A stretch of DNA of 64,000 nt from Enoplolaimus lenunculus (GCA_030248215.1 JASANG010003752.1:682001-746000), one strand, 5' to 3'; counted from the stretch's first letter, positions 45,201 through 57,265 are shown. Program-made: numbers and translations. Notes: generated from the letters alone by a model not told the origin.

Positions 45201-48200
45201 ACCAAAGTTTCTAACAGGACCTTATAAAATTCATGGTTTGGTATACCTAATATATACATACAAATGCGTATATTTTGTCGTAGGCCAATCTGCTATTCAG
45301 TCCATAACTAATTGGACTTTGGCAAATCTGCTATTTTCTGTAATAGCAATTTGGCTTAGAATAAACTGCTATTGAACTTATGGACCAATCAGGTCTATTC
45401 ATTTCATCAGATCAAATAACGATAACCAAACATCGTTGGGTTATATATATCAATGTTTTTATCTGGATCTCACAACCACCGTTTGACCTCCGACAAACTG
45501 CTATTTGCTCAGGATATCAGATTGAGCTAGGCTAACTGACCAGCAGACAGCAGATCAGCCTACGACGTGTGCAAACAATTTCGTACAAATGCCAGAAATC
45601 ACTTCAACGCAACGCACAATTTCATTTCTGGCAGGAGATATTTTACCAGTTTTTCGCCAAAAAATTTACACATGTGGAACATTGAAAAAAAAACCTCGCG
45701 AGCGAATCGACCGAGCAGCATTAAAGCAAATTTTATGCAACAAATCACAGTTACAACTTTTAAAACAATCGGCACAGTTTTAAAAGTTTATAGAACTTCA
45801 CTTCATTCTGGCTTTATTTCGCACCTCTGTCTCACCATAGTTTTCTTTCGAGCTTTTTCCTCATTCGCACTGGTGCAAACTGTGTCACAGGTTTCGAATT
45901 GCTATACTTAGCAGTCAATACCTGCAAATTACGCATACCCTCACAAATTTCACGTTGTAAGTATACAAACTGTTCATTTTGTTTTAGTGCGTCAAAGTTT
46001 GTCGAATTCGGGCCTGGAGATTCACTAATTAATGTGTTGCCATTTTACCATATGTTCGGTCAAACTGTTTCATTTTTGTGTCTTCGCCGAGGTGCAACTT
46101 CGATTACCATGCGACGGTTTGAGCCTGAGCTGTACCTTAAAACTATCCAAGATTACAAGGTACGTAGGCAGCGCGCCTGTAAACCAGTTCAACATTTCAA
46201 AGAGGGGGGCAAAATTGGTTTAATGAAGATCATGCCGTGAATTCACACAATTTACATCGGGGTTAAACTTTTTTGAGGGCTGAAAATTTATCTGGGGGTG
46301 CTAAGCTCCTCCGACTACTGACTTGTCTCGTTCGAAGACGAGCAGATTCGAGTAACGTGATCTAAAAACTGCTGTCTTGCATCGGTCGTTCTATTATCGT
46401 TTATTGTTGTCTTTAGACTAGGGCACATATTTTCAAATGCATATAGCGTCTATCACCGTTAGCGACACGTTTTAAAACTGACGAAATACTGGAATTTGGC
46501 AGCTTAAGTTTGGTACAGAAGTATGCTAAATTAAACGCGAAAAATGTGCTGAATTTGAAACTTCATAAACGATCCATTGGCTAACATCATAGTTCTAACG
46601 GTGATAGGTGTAATGTGCAATATTGTCCGGTTTTATATTTTTTACTTAATGGTTTGTTTTGAAAGATACCGATAAAGATTTTTTGTAACGCAAATCGTTC
46701 GAGTAACATCTATGCACTGTAAAACACCACAATTGTACTGAACGCAAAAGAAAAAATATGTGCAGCTAAGGTCGGTAACGGTAAATGAATTTTGTGCAGG
46801 TAATGACGGGTAACGGATAAAGGAATTTTGCGCGGGTATACTCGCGGGTAAAAAATAAAATTTCCGTGGGTAAAACGCAACGCGGGTAAAAAATGTTTAC
46901 CCATTTACACCTCTGATGGCTCCTATGGCTAGTTCATAACAGGTTTTCAAACAAACCGACTTTACACCTCTGATGGCTCCTATGGCTAGTTCATAACAGG
47001 TTTTCAAACAAACCGACTGATGCACCTGTTGATGTCGAAGTCTGCTCACAAATAGGATCGATTAGAATCGAAAATGTGCCTGATTTTAAAACTAAAACCA
47101 TGTGCTGCACACATTGTTGAATATGAGCTTAGAACTTATGAATTGGCACCATCTTAAGTATATGACTATATTAAATATTTGTAGTCAAAGGTGGGCACTA
47201 GGGAGTCTGGAAATATAAACCCCAATGCATGAGCCAAAAATGTTTTACTAGCGGTGCAAAGAAATTTATTAAAAGTAAAATTACGTCTGGCCTTGCATGA
47301 AGCCGTGGACACCATACAAAATAATTTGTATTAACATACATTAATTTTAAAATTGTATCAAGATTTCTTCTCGCTTCACTCTTGAATTCTTGAAAACTCT
47401 ACATCTGGTTTGACTCCAGATTAGCTAGACTGGTTCCAATAAAGAAATGCTCGTCACAAACCAATTAATTGCTGTTTTAGGTGTGGCTTCTTAGCGTTGT
47501 TCCACCTCTTTTGGTTTTCCTCACCAAAGATCCATTGGTTTCAAAGTATGATTTGTCAAGTTTGCGACTACTACTTGTAGCAGCTGCACCTGCAGGCAAA
47601 GAGCTCATTGCTGATTTTCAAAAACGGCATCCATACGTGGTTTTTGTCGGACAAGGTACATATATATATATATTATATTATATATATTATATATATTATA
47701 TATATATTATATATATTTCTAAGCATAAGCGTAAACCTAATAAGAGACAACAAATTATCTAATTGATAACATTTCGGGTTACAAGTTGTCGGTCGACGAA
47801 TTGTCGCGCGATACGCTTTCACTCACAACTGTTCCGTTAAAGTTCGAAAAAGTTATTGTTATACTTCAATTACGAGTGTTTATTTATAAGAATTGGTTTT
47901 AAAAATAACACAGTAGTACTTATTCTTCTGTATTGAGTACACAGTTAGTTCAAACCTAAGCATTGTTCAAGGTTTAGGTTAGCTAAGCTATTGCTAACTG
48001 AACCAGAGGTGTTTATTTTTTTCAATCAACGAAACGTTATATCTTCGCATTTTTGTGCTCAAATTTTGCTAACCACAGATTACTACAAACTAAATGTGTA
48101 AAATTTGCTGCGGCGTAAAGGGCGAAAAAAGTTAATTATTGTAACAGGTTTCAAAGGATATGATTTTTACTCATTTCATTCATGCTTAGCAAGCTTTTAT

Positions 48201-51200
48201 TTTCAGCTTACGGAATGACCGAAGGAACAAGTGCGTCCCATTTGACACCACCTGGCGACTGTCCTCCAGGATCATGTGGAGTTTTGACCAGCAACTGGGA
48301 AGCAAAAGTAGGCACTGGCACACTTCTGCTCCGCATTTAAAGTTAAGGCTTAATAGACTTTAATCAAAGGCTTACGCAAAGGCTTTGGCTAAGGCTTGGG
48401 CTAAGCTTTTCCCGAAGCCTAAGCCTCAGGCTAAAGGGAGAATGTGTAAAAGGACTCGAAAGAATTTGATTAGATCTACTTATTCTGCGTGCACTGTAAC
48501 ACTGTAACCATGTCGTGTGTATTGTTAGGATACCTAATGCCCGGAAAAAGCTTTGACGGTGTGATTGGTTTTTACTGGCTGGCTTTGCGGTCACCTTTGC
48601 TTGCTAAACATGACAGAATATAGATCCATTAAAAGACCATTGTATGACACATGCCTATATGCATTTTCGTATCCTATTGGTTACATCTTCTTATAACCCA
48701 CCTGAAAATTTTAGACCCGCCGCTGTAGTCTATGGTGGATATGTTATATCGACCCATGTAAAGATCAGGGGCGGAACATTTTTCTGTGAGACTATAAAAG
48801 ACTAAACTTAAGCTTTAGACTAATTTTTTTGCTTTGCTTAGGCTTAAGCCTACGCTTAGGCTTAGAAATAACCTCATTCTTGCGATTATTCTTAGGCTTA
48901 CGTTTTGTGAATATGCTTATAATACTGTTCTGCCCTTGTTCTTTACATTGGCCGTTATATTTAGATAAAAGGGCCCATATTAATTATTGGGGCCTGCTTA
49001 TTGAGAGACCAGGAGCCTGTAGACTTAGAGGCTGGCTTAAGCTTTGGAATGGGCTTAGGCTTAGAAATGGACTTAGGGTCATAAGATTAGACTTATGTTT
49101 TTAGACACAGGCTTAAATTTTCGTCGGCAATGCCCAACATGCGCCGATAAAAGCCCGAATTAAGTTTTAACTGCCTAAACAGGTGGTCGATCCGAAAACT
49201 GGTGAAGAGTTGGGACCAAATCGAGATGGGGAAATTTGGACGCGGTCTGCAACTGTTATGAAAGGATATTTAAATCGTCCAAAAGAAACTGCAGATACGG
49301 TTGATAGTGATGGCTGGTTGCATACAGGTACGACAATTATCAACCCTTGGTGACAGTGGCGCTACCATATTTTGAAACCGAGGGAGGGTCGCGTTTCGTA
49401 AGCATTCAAAGGGTGTGGGATCCCCGAATTTGGACGCTGCCTGCGACTGTTACGAAACGATATTTAAATCGTCCAAACCGCAGATACCGGTTGATAGTGA
49501 CGGTTAATTGCACACAGGTACGAGAATAATCAACGCTTGGTGACAGTGGGGACAACCATATTTTGAAAATGAGGGAGCCGCACGGTAAACCATAGGCCCA
49601 TGTTACTTTTAGGGCGTTCGGTTTTCTCGCATGACTGCAACAGAGGCAGGAGTAGAACTATTTTTAGCTTAGGCTACGACTTGGTAACATTTATATTACT
49701 TTTACGCTTAGGCTTAGGTTTAGCAATATGTTTAATCTAGGGTTACGGACAAAAAAAGTTATATTGCCAAAAATTTCACACGGTAGCGATTGCCTGTGTG
49801 TACCGACCGAAACAGTTCCTAATATCTTGACTGATGGTCGATTGTACACGCGTAAGACAATAAACACATGGTCATATAGAGGCGCTGTCATGGTTTTGAC
49901 AACAAGATATCTTCTAAGCGAGTGTTTCCCTGTGTTGGGTGAAAATATTCTGAAAATCCTCACGCCGAAATCTTGAGGTTTGCTAGCTACGCATTGCTCG
50001 CTTAAATAAAATTAGTTTACGAACAATCCGCTTTCATCAGTTCGACCAAATGAGTAGCTTGTTTTCATTAACCGTACCTATTCTGTTTTATGACCGAAGG
50101 GACAACTCGCGACGCCTGTGCGAATCGTCGAGACCCTGTGTGATGGAAGGCTCCAATATCCCTCCTGGTTTAACACAAAGGCCCGTTTAAGAGGGGCAGG
50201 GACGTAGCCAGGGTTTCGTTTCTGGAGTGTCCCATTAAAGAACCTTTTCTGTCATCTAGGGACCTTGTTAAAAGTATTCTTGTGGTATCTATAGAAATTT
50301 CGGGAGGCGATATATTCCCTCTATCCTCTATCCATCTCATTGCATAGGCGCCCTGGAGGGTAATTCCGTTTTAATTCAGAGAGCCCATAATTTACCGAGA
50401 ATTCCATGCCTGTCTTGGTGACTCAAGCATCAATTTAGAAAAGGATCTAAACAATTCGTCGCATGACAACTCATAAATTGACTTTTTGTAATACAGAATT
50501 TCGTAGGCCAGATAATTTGACGCGGATCGTTATTTTTAGGCTTAGGATTACGAGTATGCAAGGGATCATGCCAATTCACCCGGTGTTAGTTGGACACAGG
50601 ATAATTTTTTGTTTGTTTTGTTTAGCACTGTCTTGGTCCGAAGCATGTTTGTTGATTGCATGGTTCGACCCACGCTGGATTTCAAACAAAAATCTCACTT
50701 ACGATTCACTTTCCGCCATATGTTAGGTGTAGGCTTGGAACGCTATTTGGCAGAGTTGTATAGGGTGACGAATTGCTGTATATTTTATTATATGACATCT
50801 GCCATTAATTTTCAGGCGATATCGGGCATTACGACGAAAACGGATTCTTTTTTATTGTTGACCGCATTAAAGAGCTAATTAAAGTCAAAGCGTTTCAGGT
50901 AATGTGTGTATTTTCAAGTGTCTAGTAGTTCCAAAAACCAAAAACACACCACTCAATAGACCAAAGTTCGCGGCAAGGTTGAGGCGTGGCCGGGATTTCA
51001 TTTTAGCAGGGGATATGTTGGTCCAAATATTTTGGGGGCAAGCACAACCAGCGACAAAATTATTCACCTGAGCAGGTTATTCCACATCGTGTAAAAGTGC
51101 GATTTTTCGAGTATTTCCAAAAGTTTTGGGAGCATATTTCCCTATCCTCGTTGTGTAAGTCCGTGCGTTTTATGGAATAAAATTTGAACAAACCAAAGGT

Positions 51201-53138
51201 GCCGTGGTGATCTGTACTGTTTCGGAGAGAGGCTGTCTGTATTCGGGATTTTTCACTTTTTACGCCTCGTTTAATGATATGGGGTTTAGGCTCAGGCTCA
51301 TGTTTAGGTGAAGGCTTAGCGGGAGACTTCAGACTTGGTGCCGATATTTTTGTCGGTCTTTGGTGGCTCTTGTACAATTCCCCTGCAGTCTTTGGAAAAG
51401 TTTCAGGGTTTGACATCGCTTTAAGATTTCGGCTTAAAAAGTTTGTTATGGTGATATACAAAGGTCGTCGATAGCAGCCACAAGTGGCGAAAATATAAAA
51501 TAACTTGTGTTTACAATTTCACAATACATATCTGCCAGGCGTGGGCAATGTATAGCAATGAACCTTGACAGCAGTATAAGCATATTCATAAGCCTAAGCC
51601 TAAGCTTATGAATGAGCTTATACCTAAGCCTAAGCCTAAGCTAAGCAAAATAATTGGTTTGAACAGTAAGCTTACTATATTACTGTCCCAGAGAAAAACG
51701 TTCCGCCCGTGTTCTTTACACGGGTCCAGGGGTGTATTTAAGAAAGACAAAAGAAAAACTATTTAGCAAGATTTAGAATAAACATTCTGGAATATAGAGC
51801 TTACAAACTTATACTTATGCATTAGGTTATACCCTTATACGATCTTGAACTGACATCCTATCTTCCGCCCTGATATCTGCAGGTCGCACCCGCAGAAATA
51901 GAAGACATATTGCTGGGACATCCGCAAGTTGGCGGCGCAGCTGTAATTGGTATTCCAGACGAAAGATCAGGAGAAGTTCCAAAAGCTTTTGTTGTACGAA
52001 AGTCTCAAAATGTTACTGAAAAACAGTTGATAGATTTTGTTTCAAGTGAGCTGTAAAAAGCTGTGTTTGCAGCTTAAAATAAATAACTAAATTAGTACTT
52101 GAATTCTTTGTTCAATGGGGCCCATGTTACTTTAAGTGGCGTCCAGGTTTCTGGTAGGTCTATAAAAGAGTAGGTTTAGATTCTAGATTACATTTTTTTG
52201 CTTAGACTTAGGCTTAGGCTTACGCTTAGGCTTAGGCTTAGGAATTCGTTTTTGCAACGCTTAGGCTTAGGAATACGCTTAATCTGCAGTTACGCCCCTT
52301 AAAGTAACATTGGCCGTTCAATGTATAAAAAGATGCGTAACAGTATTATAAGCCTGAGCCAAAGAGTAAGAATGAGCTTATATATAAGCCTAAGCATTAA
52401 AATTGGGACCAACGTAAAAAACAAGGGCGGAACAGTTTTATAAGCATATTCCTAAGCTTAAGCCGAAGCCTAAGCCTAAACATAAGCGCTATAATGAGCA
52501 TATTCCGAACCCTAAGCCTAAGCCTAAGCCTAGGTCTAAGCCAAGAAAAAAATTAGTCTAAAGTTTAAACTTACTCTATTCTAGTCCCACAGAAAAACTC
52601 TCCGCCCCTGATCTTTACATGGACCAAAATTGGTATAAAGCTTAAGCGTTACTCTACTACAATTCCGTAGAAAAACGTTCTTCCTCTGATCGGTACATGG
52701 GCCAATTTTTTAACACAAAATGGAAATCGCACAAAATTAAAAAGCGCAGTTTTGCGTTTGTGGCGACTATACTCACCAACGATAATCTTTATTTTACGAA
52801 ATGCACTTCGTAAGACGCAAGAAAAATTCGAATTCGTGTTGCAACTTCGCCATATTTGTCATCCATTTGGCTAGAAAACCGCATTACGAGCTTCCAGATG
52901 GACTATTTGCATCGCAAAATTTCCAGCCAAACAGGGGCTGGTTGATGATTACAATTCCCACCGAATCTGTCACTGCTTTATATCGCAAACGATTGTTATT
53001 TCAGAACAAGTGGCACCGTTCAAAAGGTTAAAAGCGGTCGAATTTGTTTCCGAAATACCACGCTTGCCAACTGGAAAAATTTTGCGGCGTCACTTGAGAG
53101 ACAAAGAACGAGCAAAAATGACAAAATCAAAGTTATAA
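42242..53138 (+). CDS. Peroxisomal acyl-CoA synthetase, 4-coumarate-CoA ligase/luciferase type
   Basis: Eleven exons: 42242-42343, 43120-43327, 44292-44401, 44604-44836, 45988-46159, 47481-47655, 48207-48307, 49183-49327, 50816-50898, 51883-52045, 53005-53138; 541 aa, normal for the ANL superfamily. Seen in order: the AMP-binding P-loop [11 protein letters not shown] (residues 192-202), [21 protein letters not shown], the YGMTEG adenylate motif (335-340), [29 protein letters not shown] at the hinge, and PTGKILRR with the likely catalytic Lys522. The last three residues are SKL, a type 1 peroxisomal signal. Known reaction: ATP-dependent adenylation of a carboxylic acid followed by thioester formation with CoA; the substrate cannot be read from sequence. 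An acceptor-like ACTAG lies seven bases before the ATG, so trans-splicing or an upstream non-coding exon is possible. Intron 8 holds a dead copy of exon 8. The P450 gene lies tail to tail downstream. Confidence 0.94.
42415..42833. mobile_element. GACCCGAATAAGAGGGG element in synthetase intron 1
   Basis: Ends ACTGTAGTGACCCGAATAAG and CTTATTCGGGTCACTACAGT form a perfect 20-base inverted repeat. No transposase frame. Confidence 0.8.
42946..43112. mobile_element. GC-rich ACGGCACCG inverted-repeat element before synthetase exon 2
   Basis: GGCGCTATACTGGTCGTGCG at the left faces CGTCATCAAAAGTATAGTAC at the right. Related elements are at 5990-6150, 19270-19460, 30850-31120 and 62825-62925. The right end is 7 bases from exon 2, so it may supply part of the acceptor region. 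Confidence 0.5.
43763..44194. mobile_element. GACCCGAATAAGAGGGG element in synthetase intron 2
   Basis: Ends ACTGTAGTGACCCGAACAAG and CATATTTGGGTCACTACAG. Same family and orientation as 42415-42833. Confidence 0.75.
46904..47017 (+). repeat. Perfect 57-bp tandem duplication, synthetase intron 5
   Basis: The unit from TTTACACCTCTGATGGCTCC to TTCAAACAAACCGAC occurs twice back to back (46904-46960 and 46961-47017) with no difference seen. It is preceded by a tract of GGGTAA units. Confidence 0.85.
47660..47717. repeat. AT microsatellite beside synthetase exon 6
   Basis: (TATAT)n and TTATATATA runs start five bases after the exon 6 donor at 47656. Confidence 0.85.
48751..48953 (+). mobile_element. 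TTAGGC-core element in synthetase intron 7
   Basis: Ends GACCCATGTAAAGATCAGGG and CCCTTGTTCTTTACATTGGC are inverted. The core holds TTAGGC-type units around GAAATAACCTCATTC. Confidence 0.75.
49418..49560 (+). pseudogene. Degenerate tandem copy of synthetase exon 8 and its donor region
   Basis: The stretch repeats the 3' part of exon 8 (49183-49327) and the intron just after it: GAATTTGGACGC, then CGACTGTTACGAAACGATA, AAATCGTCCAAA, a CACACAGGTACGA donor and CGCTTGGTGACAGTGGG. In the exon frame the codon matching Trp of GWLH is TAA, and a few bases are lost near CCAAACCGC, so it cannot serve as a coding exon. It lies about 190 bp downstream of the working exon. Confidence 0.8.
49595..49745 (+). 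mobile_element. TTAGGC-core element in synthetase intron 8, right end lost
   Basis: Left end GGCCCATGTTACTTTTAGGG and core TTTACGCTTAGGCTTAGG are clear; it stops at TTTAATCTAGGGTTACGG without the terminal repeat. Confidence 0.6.
51543..51727 (-). mobile_element. TTAGGC-core element in synthetase intron 9, reverse orientation
   Basis: The core reads AAGCCTAAGCCTAAGCTTAT, so the hexamer is on the minus strand. The right end CCGCCCGTGTTCTTTACACG matches the family's terminal repeat; the left end is diverged. Confidence 0.65.
52119..52315 (+). mobile_element. TTAGGC-core element in synthetase intron 10, complete
   Basis: Ends GGCCCATGTTACTTTAAGTG and CGCCCCTTAAAGTAACATTG plus GCC are inverted. 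The core has GCTTAGACTTAGGCTTAGGC. Very similar to the copies at 19075 and 53319. Confidence 0.8.
52406..52625 (-). mobile_element. TTAGGC-core element in synthetase intron 10, reverse orientation
   Basis: It begins GGACCAACGTAAAAAACAAG, has a core of CCTAAGCCTAAGCCTAAGCC, and ends CCGCCCCTGATCTTTACATG. A fragment with the same right end follows to 52703. Confidence 0.7.
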
Positions 53139-53318
53139 ATTCGGCAATTACATCCTAAATACTGACTGTTTTAATTATATTAATTGTTATAATGGCACAT
53201 GTTACTTTAAGGGGCGTCCAGGTTTCTGGTATTAGTTCCTAAATACTGCCTGTTTTAATTATTTAAATAACAGTTTTCGTTGCATAAACTTAAATTTGTT
53301 TCATTATATTGTTATAAT

Positions 53319-53508
53319 GGACCATGTTACTTTAAGGGGCGTCCAGGTTTGTGGTGAGTCTAAAAGAGTAGGTTTAGATTCTAGATTATATTTTTTGCTT
53401 AGACTTAGGCCTAGGCTTAGGCTTAGGAACACATTTTTGCAACGCTTAAGCATAGGCTTAGGCTTAGGAATACGTTTAATCTACTGTTACGCCCTTTAAA
53501 GTAACATA
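53319..53508 (+). mobile_element. TTAGGC-core element just after the synthetase gene
   Basis: It begins GGACCATGTTACTTTAAGGG and ends GCCCTTTAAAGTAACAT. A 40-bp copy of the left end alone (53193-53233) precedes it, so the family has inserted here more than once. It starts about 180 bp after the stop codon. Confidence 0.7.
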
Positions 53509-54087
53509 TAATTAACTTATTAAATAAAAGTTTTTGGTTTAGTTCCGGGTAGATTTCTAATGGGAGACACCGCACAATATATATGAGTAAAAAAACTCGC
53601 GAGCGACACGAACGATAAAGCAAACGCAATTTCAGTGCGAAATCATAACAACAAATTCGGTTTTGACCTCTGCTGGGTTGTACTATGCCATGTGATCCAC
53701 CCTTGGGTCTATCTGTAAAATTTGACAAACGGAACCAATGAATCATTGTGACTGGGATGTAGTGAAAATTGTGTTTTTCGAACAATCTTTCCGTTTCGCA
53801 ATGGCCATGCGTTCAGTACAAGTAATTATATTTTGCTTACAGTTTAATAATACCAAAACATCGATTTGCGAAACGCAAACTAATGCAGGTTGTCCGGGCT
53901 CTTTTTCCTGATGATTTTCGAAATTTTCCGATTTTCACCTAACTTAAGAGCTTAACATTTAAGCTTTGGTTTAGGCTTAATTAAAGCTTAAACTTAAGTT
54001 TGTGGGAAATGAACGTATGCCCAAATTCGTTTTACAGTGCCATCTCACAGTAGAAAACTTAAAGTTGAAGGTTTTAAGGAGAGTGTT

Positions 54088-54305
54088 TACTGTAAAAAAT
54101 GGGGAGTCAAATTGACCCTCTCGGAAATAGGCTTTTCCTGACTGCACAAACTGAATCAAATTTGACTCCGCCAGCGTCAAATTGGACTCACTGCGCGATT
54201 CAGTGAATCGAATTTGACTGTGGCGGAGTCAAATTTGACTCAGTTTGTGCAGTCAGGAAAAGCCTATTTCCTATAGAGTCAATTTGACTCCCCATTTTTT
54301 ACAAT
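54088..54305. mobile_element. Fold-back element, copy 5
   Basis: It runs from TTACTGTAAAAAATGGGGAG to CTCCCCATTTTTTACAATGG. Both ends carry matching changes relative to other copies (GGGGAG/CTCCCC), so the arms have stayed complementary. Confidence 0.7.
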
Positions 54306-54600
54306 GGTTAAAAATTAAAAAGTCAAAATTGAAAATTTTTAGTTTCTGCATTTTTATACCACGAAATGTTATAACAACGTTAATAAGCGTTTTTTGAAAC
54401 CTAATTCTTCTGTTAACAAATGAATAAACCAAAAGAAACCTAAAAGAAACAGGTTCAGGGCCATTTTTGCCACCTTTAATTATTGACAGAAAAAATTCTT
54501 GTTTGTAAAATTATTCTCGTTTTCTCCATTGTCTCGCAGATCTCTCGCCACTAATAATTCCTGCTTGTGGGTCGGAAATGTTTTTGTATTTAGATTTTAA

Positions 54601-54861
54601 ACCCAATGTATTATACAAGACCGTAACAGTAGTATAAACATATTCCTAAAGCCTAAGCCTAAGCGTAAGCCTAAGCCACGCCTAAGCCTAAGCAAAAAAA
54701 TTAGTCTACAGCTTAAACTGACTCTGTTATAGACCCTCCGGAAAACGATCCGGCATGTTCTATACATACATGGCCCGGTGTATTGATACGTGGGCTTAGC
54801 GTAGGTTTAAGCATAGAAACATACTTGTACTGCTGTTACGGCCCTGTTCTTTACATTGGCC
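54601..54861 (-). mobile_element. Pair of abutting TTAGGC-core elements (inverted relative to 39595-39890)
   Basis: Two elements meet at a shared GGCC (54772-54775). The first has a CCTAAGCCTAAGC core and the end ATGTTCTATACATACATGGC; the second is short and ends GCCCTGTTCTTTACATTGGC. The order is the mirror of the pair at 39595-39890. Confidence 0.7.
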
Positions 54862-55190
54862 CATCTTCGTGTATTCATTGCAGTCTTGGTTGTATTTTAG
54901 TGTAGACATGGACGCAGGCAGGTATGTGTGCAAGGGGGGCAACTGCACAGCCTCTGGGTACCCTAAGGCAATTTTTTATGAACCAAAGAATAAGAGAATT
55001 ATACGTTACATTACTTAGACAATAGTGTATCAATCATTATTTGGGTCTTGGACCCCATTGGCACACTATAACGATTATTCTGGAGGTGTCCAAAATTGTA
55101 AGTTTGCTTATGGTGAACGGAAGCAGCCGGCTCAATACAGACCCGTAGCCAGTTTTTTACTATGGGTTCTGAACATTTTTCAGTATGGCA
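54601..55190. repeat. ~600-bp segment, inverted partner of 39285-39890
   Basis: TGTATTTTAGTGTAGACATG, TGTGTGCAAGGGGGGCAACT and GGTCTTGGACCCCATTGG are the reverse complements, with some divergence, of tracts in 39285-39890. Confidence 0.75.
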
Positions 55191-55560
55191 TACAAAAAGC
55201 CTAAAAGCAAAAAATATAACTAAAGCTTAGGCTTACTCAATGGTATTCCTGCAGAAAAACGTTCCGACTTTGATCTTTACACGGCCGATTTTGAGCCCAC
55301 ATCATTCAGTTAATTTGCAAGCTAATACGTATTGATTTATTAGTCTATTACTACAAATAAAATAATGTATTGAATTCCATGAAATTTAGCTAAACTACGA
55401 CTATAATGCTAATGAACCACTCGTCCATGAGAATGTTGCTTATCGGATGCTTGCCGCGGCGTTTCTGAACAATTGTCTGTGAGGGTGAACATTGATTTGC
55501 GAATATTCGCGAAATTGTTCAGAAATTTTTCAGCTGGGCCAATTCCGGCAGGAAAAATTG

Positions 55561-55914
55561 GCTGGGTTTACAAAACCCTACTTAAATACAACTTAGTACT
55601 TAAGTTCGTGCTAAATATTTACTTAACCATTTTATCGTTTTTAAAAGCGTACTTAAGTTAAGCTAATACTTAAGTCGCTGACTAAATTTGATATGTTACA
55701 AAGTAATCGTTGAGCATACTAATCTTGGTATAATTGAAATTGTAGACTTGTTAAATTTGCTTAATATAAAGCAAAATTATTACTTCCTTGTTATGACAAT
55801 AGCTCACATACACTTTTGTTTGTTTTTGCTCAAAAAGTTAAGCAATTACTTAAATAGGTAACTTAAGTAATTACTTACTTAAGTATAACTTAAGTAAGAT
55901 TTCGGAAACCCAGC
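55561..55914. mobile_element. ACTTAAGT-rich inverted-repeat element
   Basis: It begins GCTGGGTTTACAAAACCCTA and ends AAGATTTCGGAAACCCAGC, inverted. The interior is palindromic TTACTTAAGTAA tracts. Confidence 0.6.
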
Positions 55915-56187
55915 CATTGTTTCGCAAAATACCCTAATATTTTCGAAAATTTTATGTCATGTTTAAGAAAATGGTTTGGCAAAACAATGTTGTCAACATA
56001 AAAGCACGTTTACGTGATTATCTTTTGACTGCAAATCCTGCCCGTTTCAAATATTGGCTAATATTACAAAAATCCAAAAAATTGCTGGTATGACTGCAAA
56101 TTGAACCAAAATATGGTTGCGGGTTTCAAGTTTGCATATTGTCAACTGCATTTTTTAACTACTTTTGTACACTTTAGTGTCATTTGC

Positions 56188-56438
56188 CCTGTAAATTCCA
56201 GTGAGTTGATTTTAACTCAGAATGAGTTGAATCCACTCAAAAGCCTGAGCTTTGAATTAGGTCTCGCAGAACTCAGAATTCTGAATTGATTGAGCTCGTT
56301 CTGAGGTAATCAATCAACTCACCCGGAATTAAATCCGCTCACAGTGAGCTACCAACATTTACTGTTATTAACTCAGGAATAACCAGAAATAACTAATTGT
56401 CTCTGAGCTGATTATTCAACTCACTGGAATTTCCAGTG
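56188..56438. mobile_element. CCAGTGAGTTGATT inverted-repeat element
   Basis: Ends CCTGTAAATTCCAGTGAGTT and CAACTCACTGGAATTTCCAG are nearly perfect inverted repeats. Confidence 0.7.
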
Positions 56439-57146
56439 TACGCTTAGACTTATAAGTCTTAGCAAAATCCTTACATATGTCTAAGTCTAAACGTTTTCTT
56501 AAGCCTATGTCTAAAAACCTAAGCATATTTCTATCCCGAAGGGTTTCGTCATACTTTTTTGTGCCGCGGGGCGTAACGCATTCACAAACAAAAATATATT
56601 TTAAATCCGGAGCTAGGCACCGCCGCCAATATAAGGCACCGCATGGCGAGTATTGCGCAGTTCTTAGCCTTAACCTTTAATGTAGATGGAAGTGTACGAA
56701 AACGCCTTATTTTTGACCCACTCAAAATTAAGGTCAGGGCCCATATTCTCAAATGCATACAGCACCTATCAACAGTTAGTAATAGGATTTCAAACTAACG
56801 AACTGGTGCAATTAATACAGATCTCAAAATTCTGCAATCTTATCCTTATTTTAATACCGAAAACGTTGGAGTCAACATTTTCGCAATTGTCGATACCAGA
56901 ATTGTTCACATACTTACAGTAATCAGGGCGAGGCCAGCATTTTCTAATTTAAGCTACATTTATTGTCATTTTTCGCAGCAAAACTTCAACTTTCAAACTG
57001 CGCGAGAGTGTATGCTAAAGCTGTGACTGACACAAATTTTCGCATTCTTTACTGACGCAGCTGTAGAATATTGTTGCGAAATTTCGTAGCAGTCACAGTG
57101 TGCCATAGGCTATCGTTCACTTTGCTCACATTTACGCTCAGGCTTA

Positions 57147-57265
57147 TACTGCAAAAAATGGTGAGTCAAATTGACTCTCTCCAAAATAGGCTTTTCCTGA
57201 CTACACAAACTTAGTCAAAATTCGACTCCGCCAGAGTCAAATTGAGTGACCATTTTTTGCAGTGT
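57147..57265. mobile_element. Fold-back element, copy 6, truncated
   Basis: It begins ATACTGCAAAAAATGGTGAG and ends GAGTGACCATTTTTTGCAGT; most of the right arm is missing. It lies 150 bp beyond the P450 stop codon. Confidence 0.65.

Larger units (their letters stand above)
53509..57146. other. Intergenic region between synthetase and P450 (tail to tail)
   Basis: Only repeats are recognised: fold-back copy 5, the inverted duplication, an ACTTAAGT element, a CCAGTGAGTTGATT element and a CTCAAATGC repeat. No gene seen. Confidence 0.5.
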
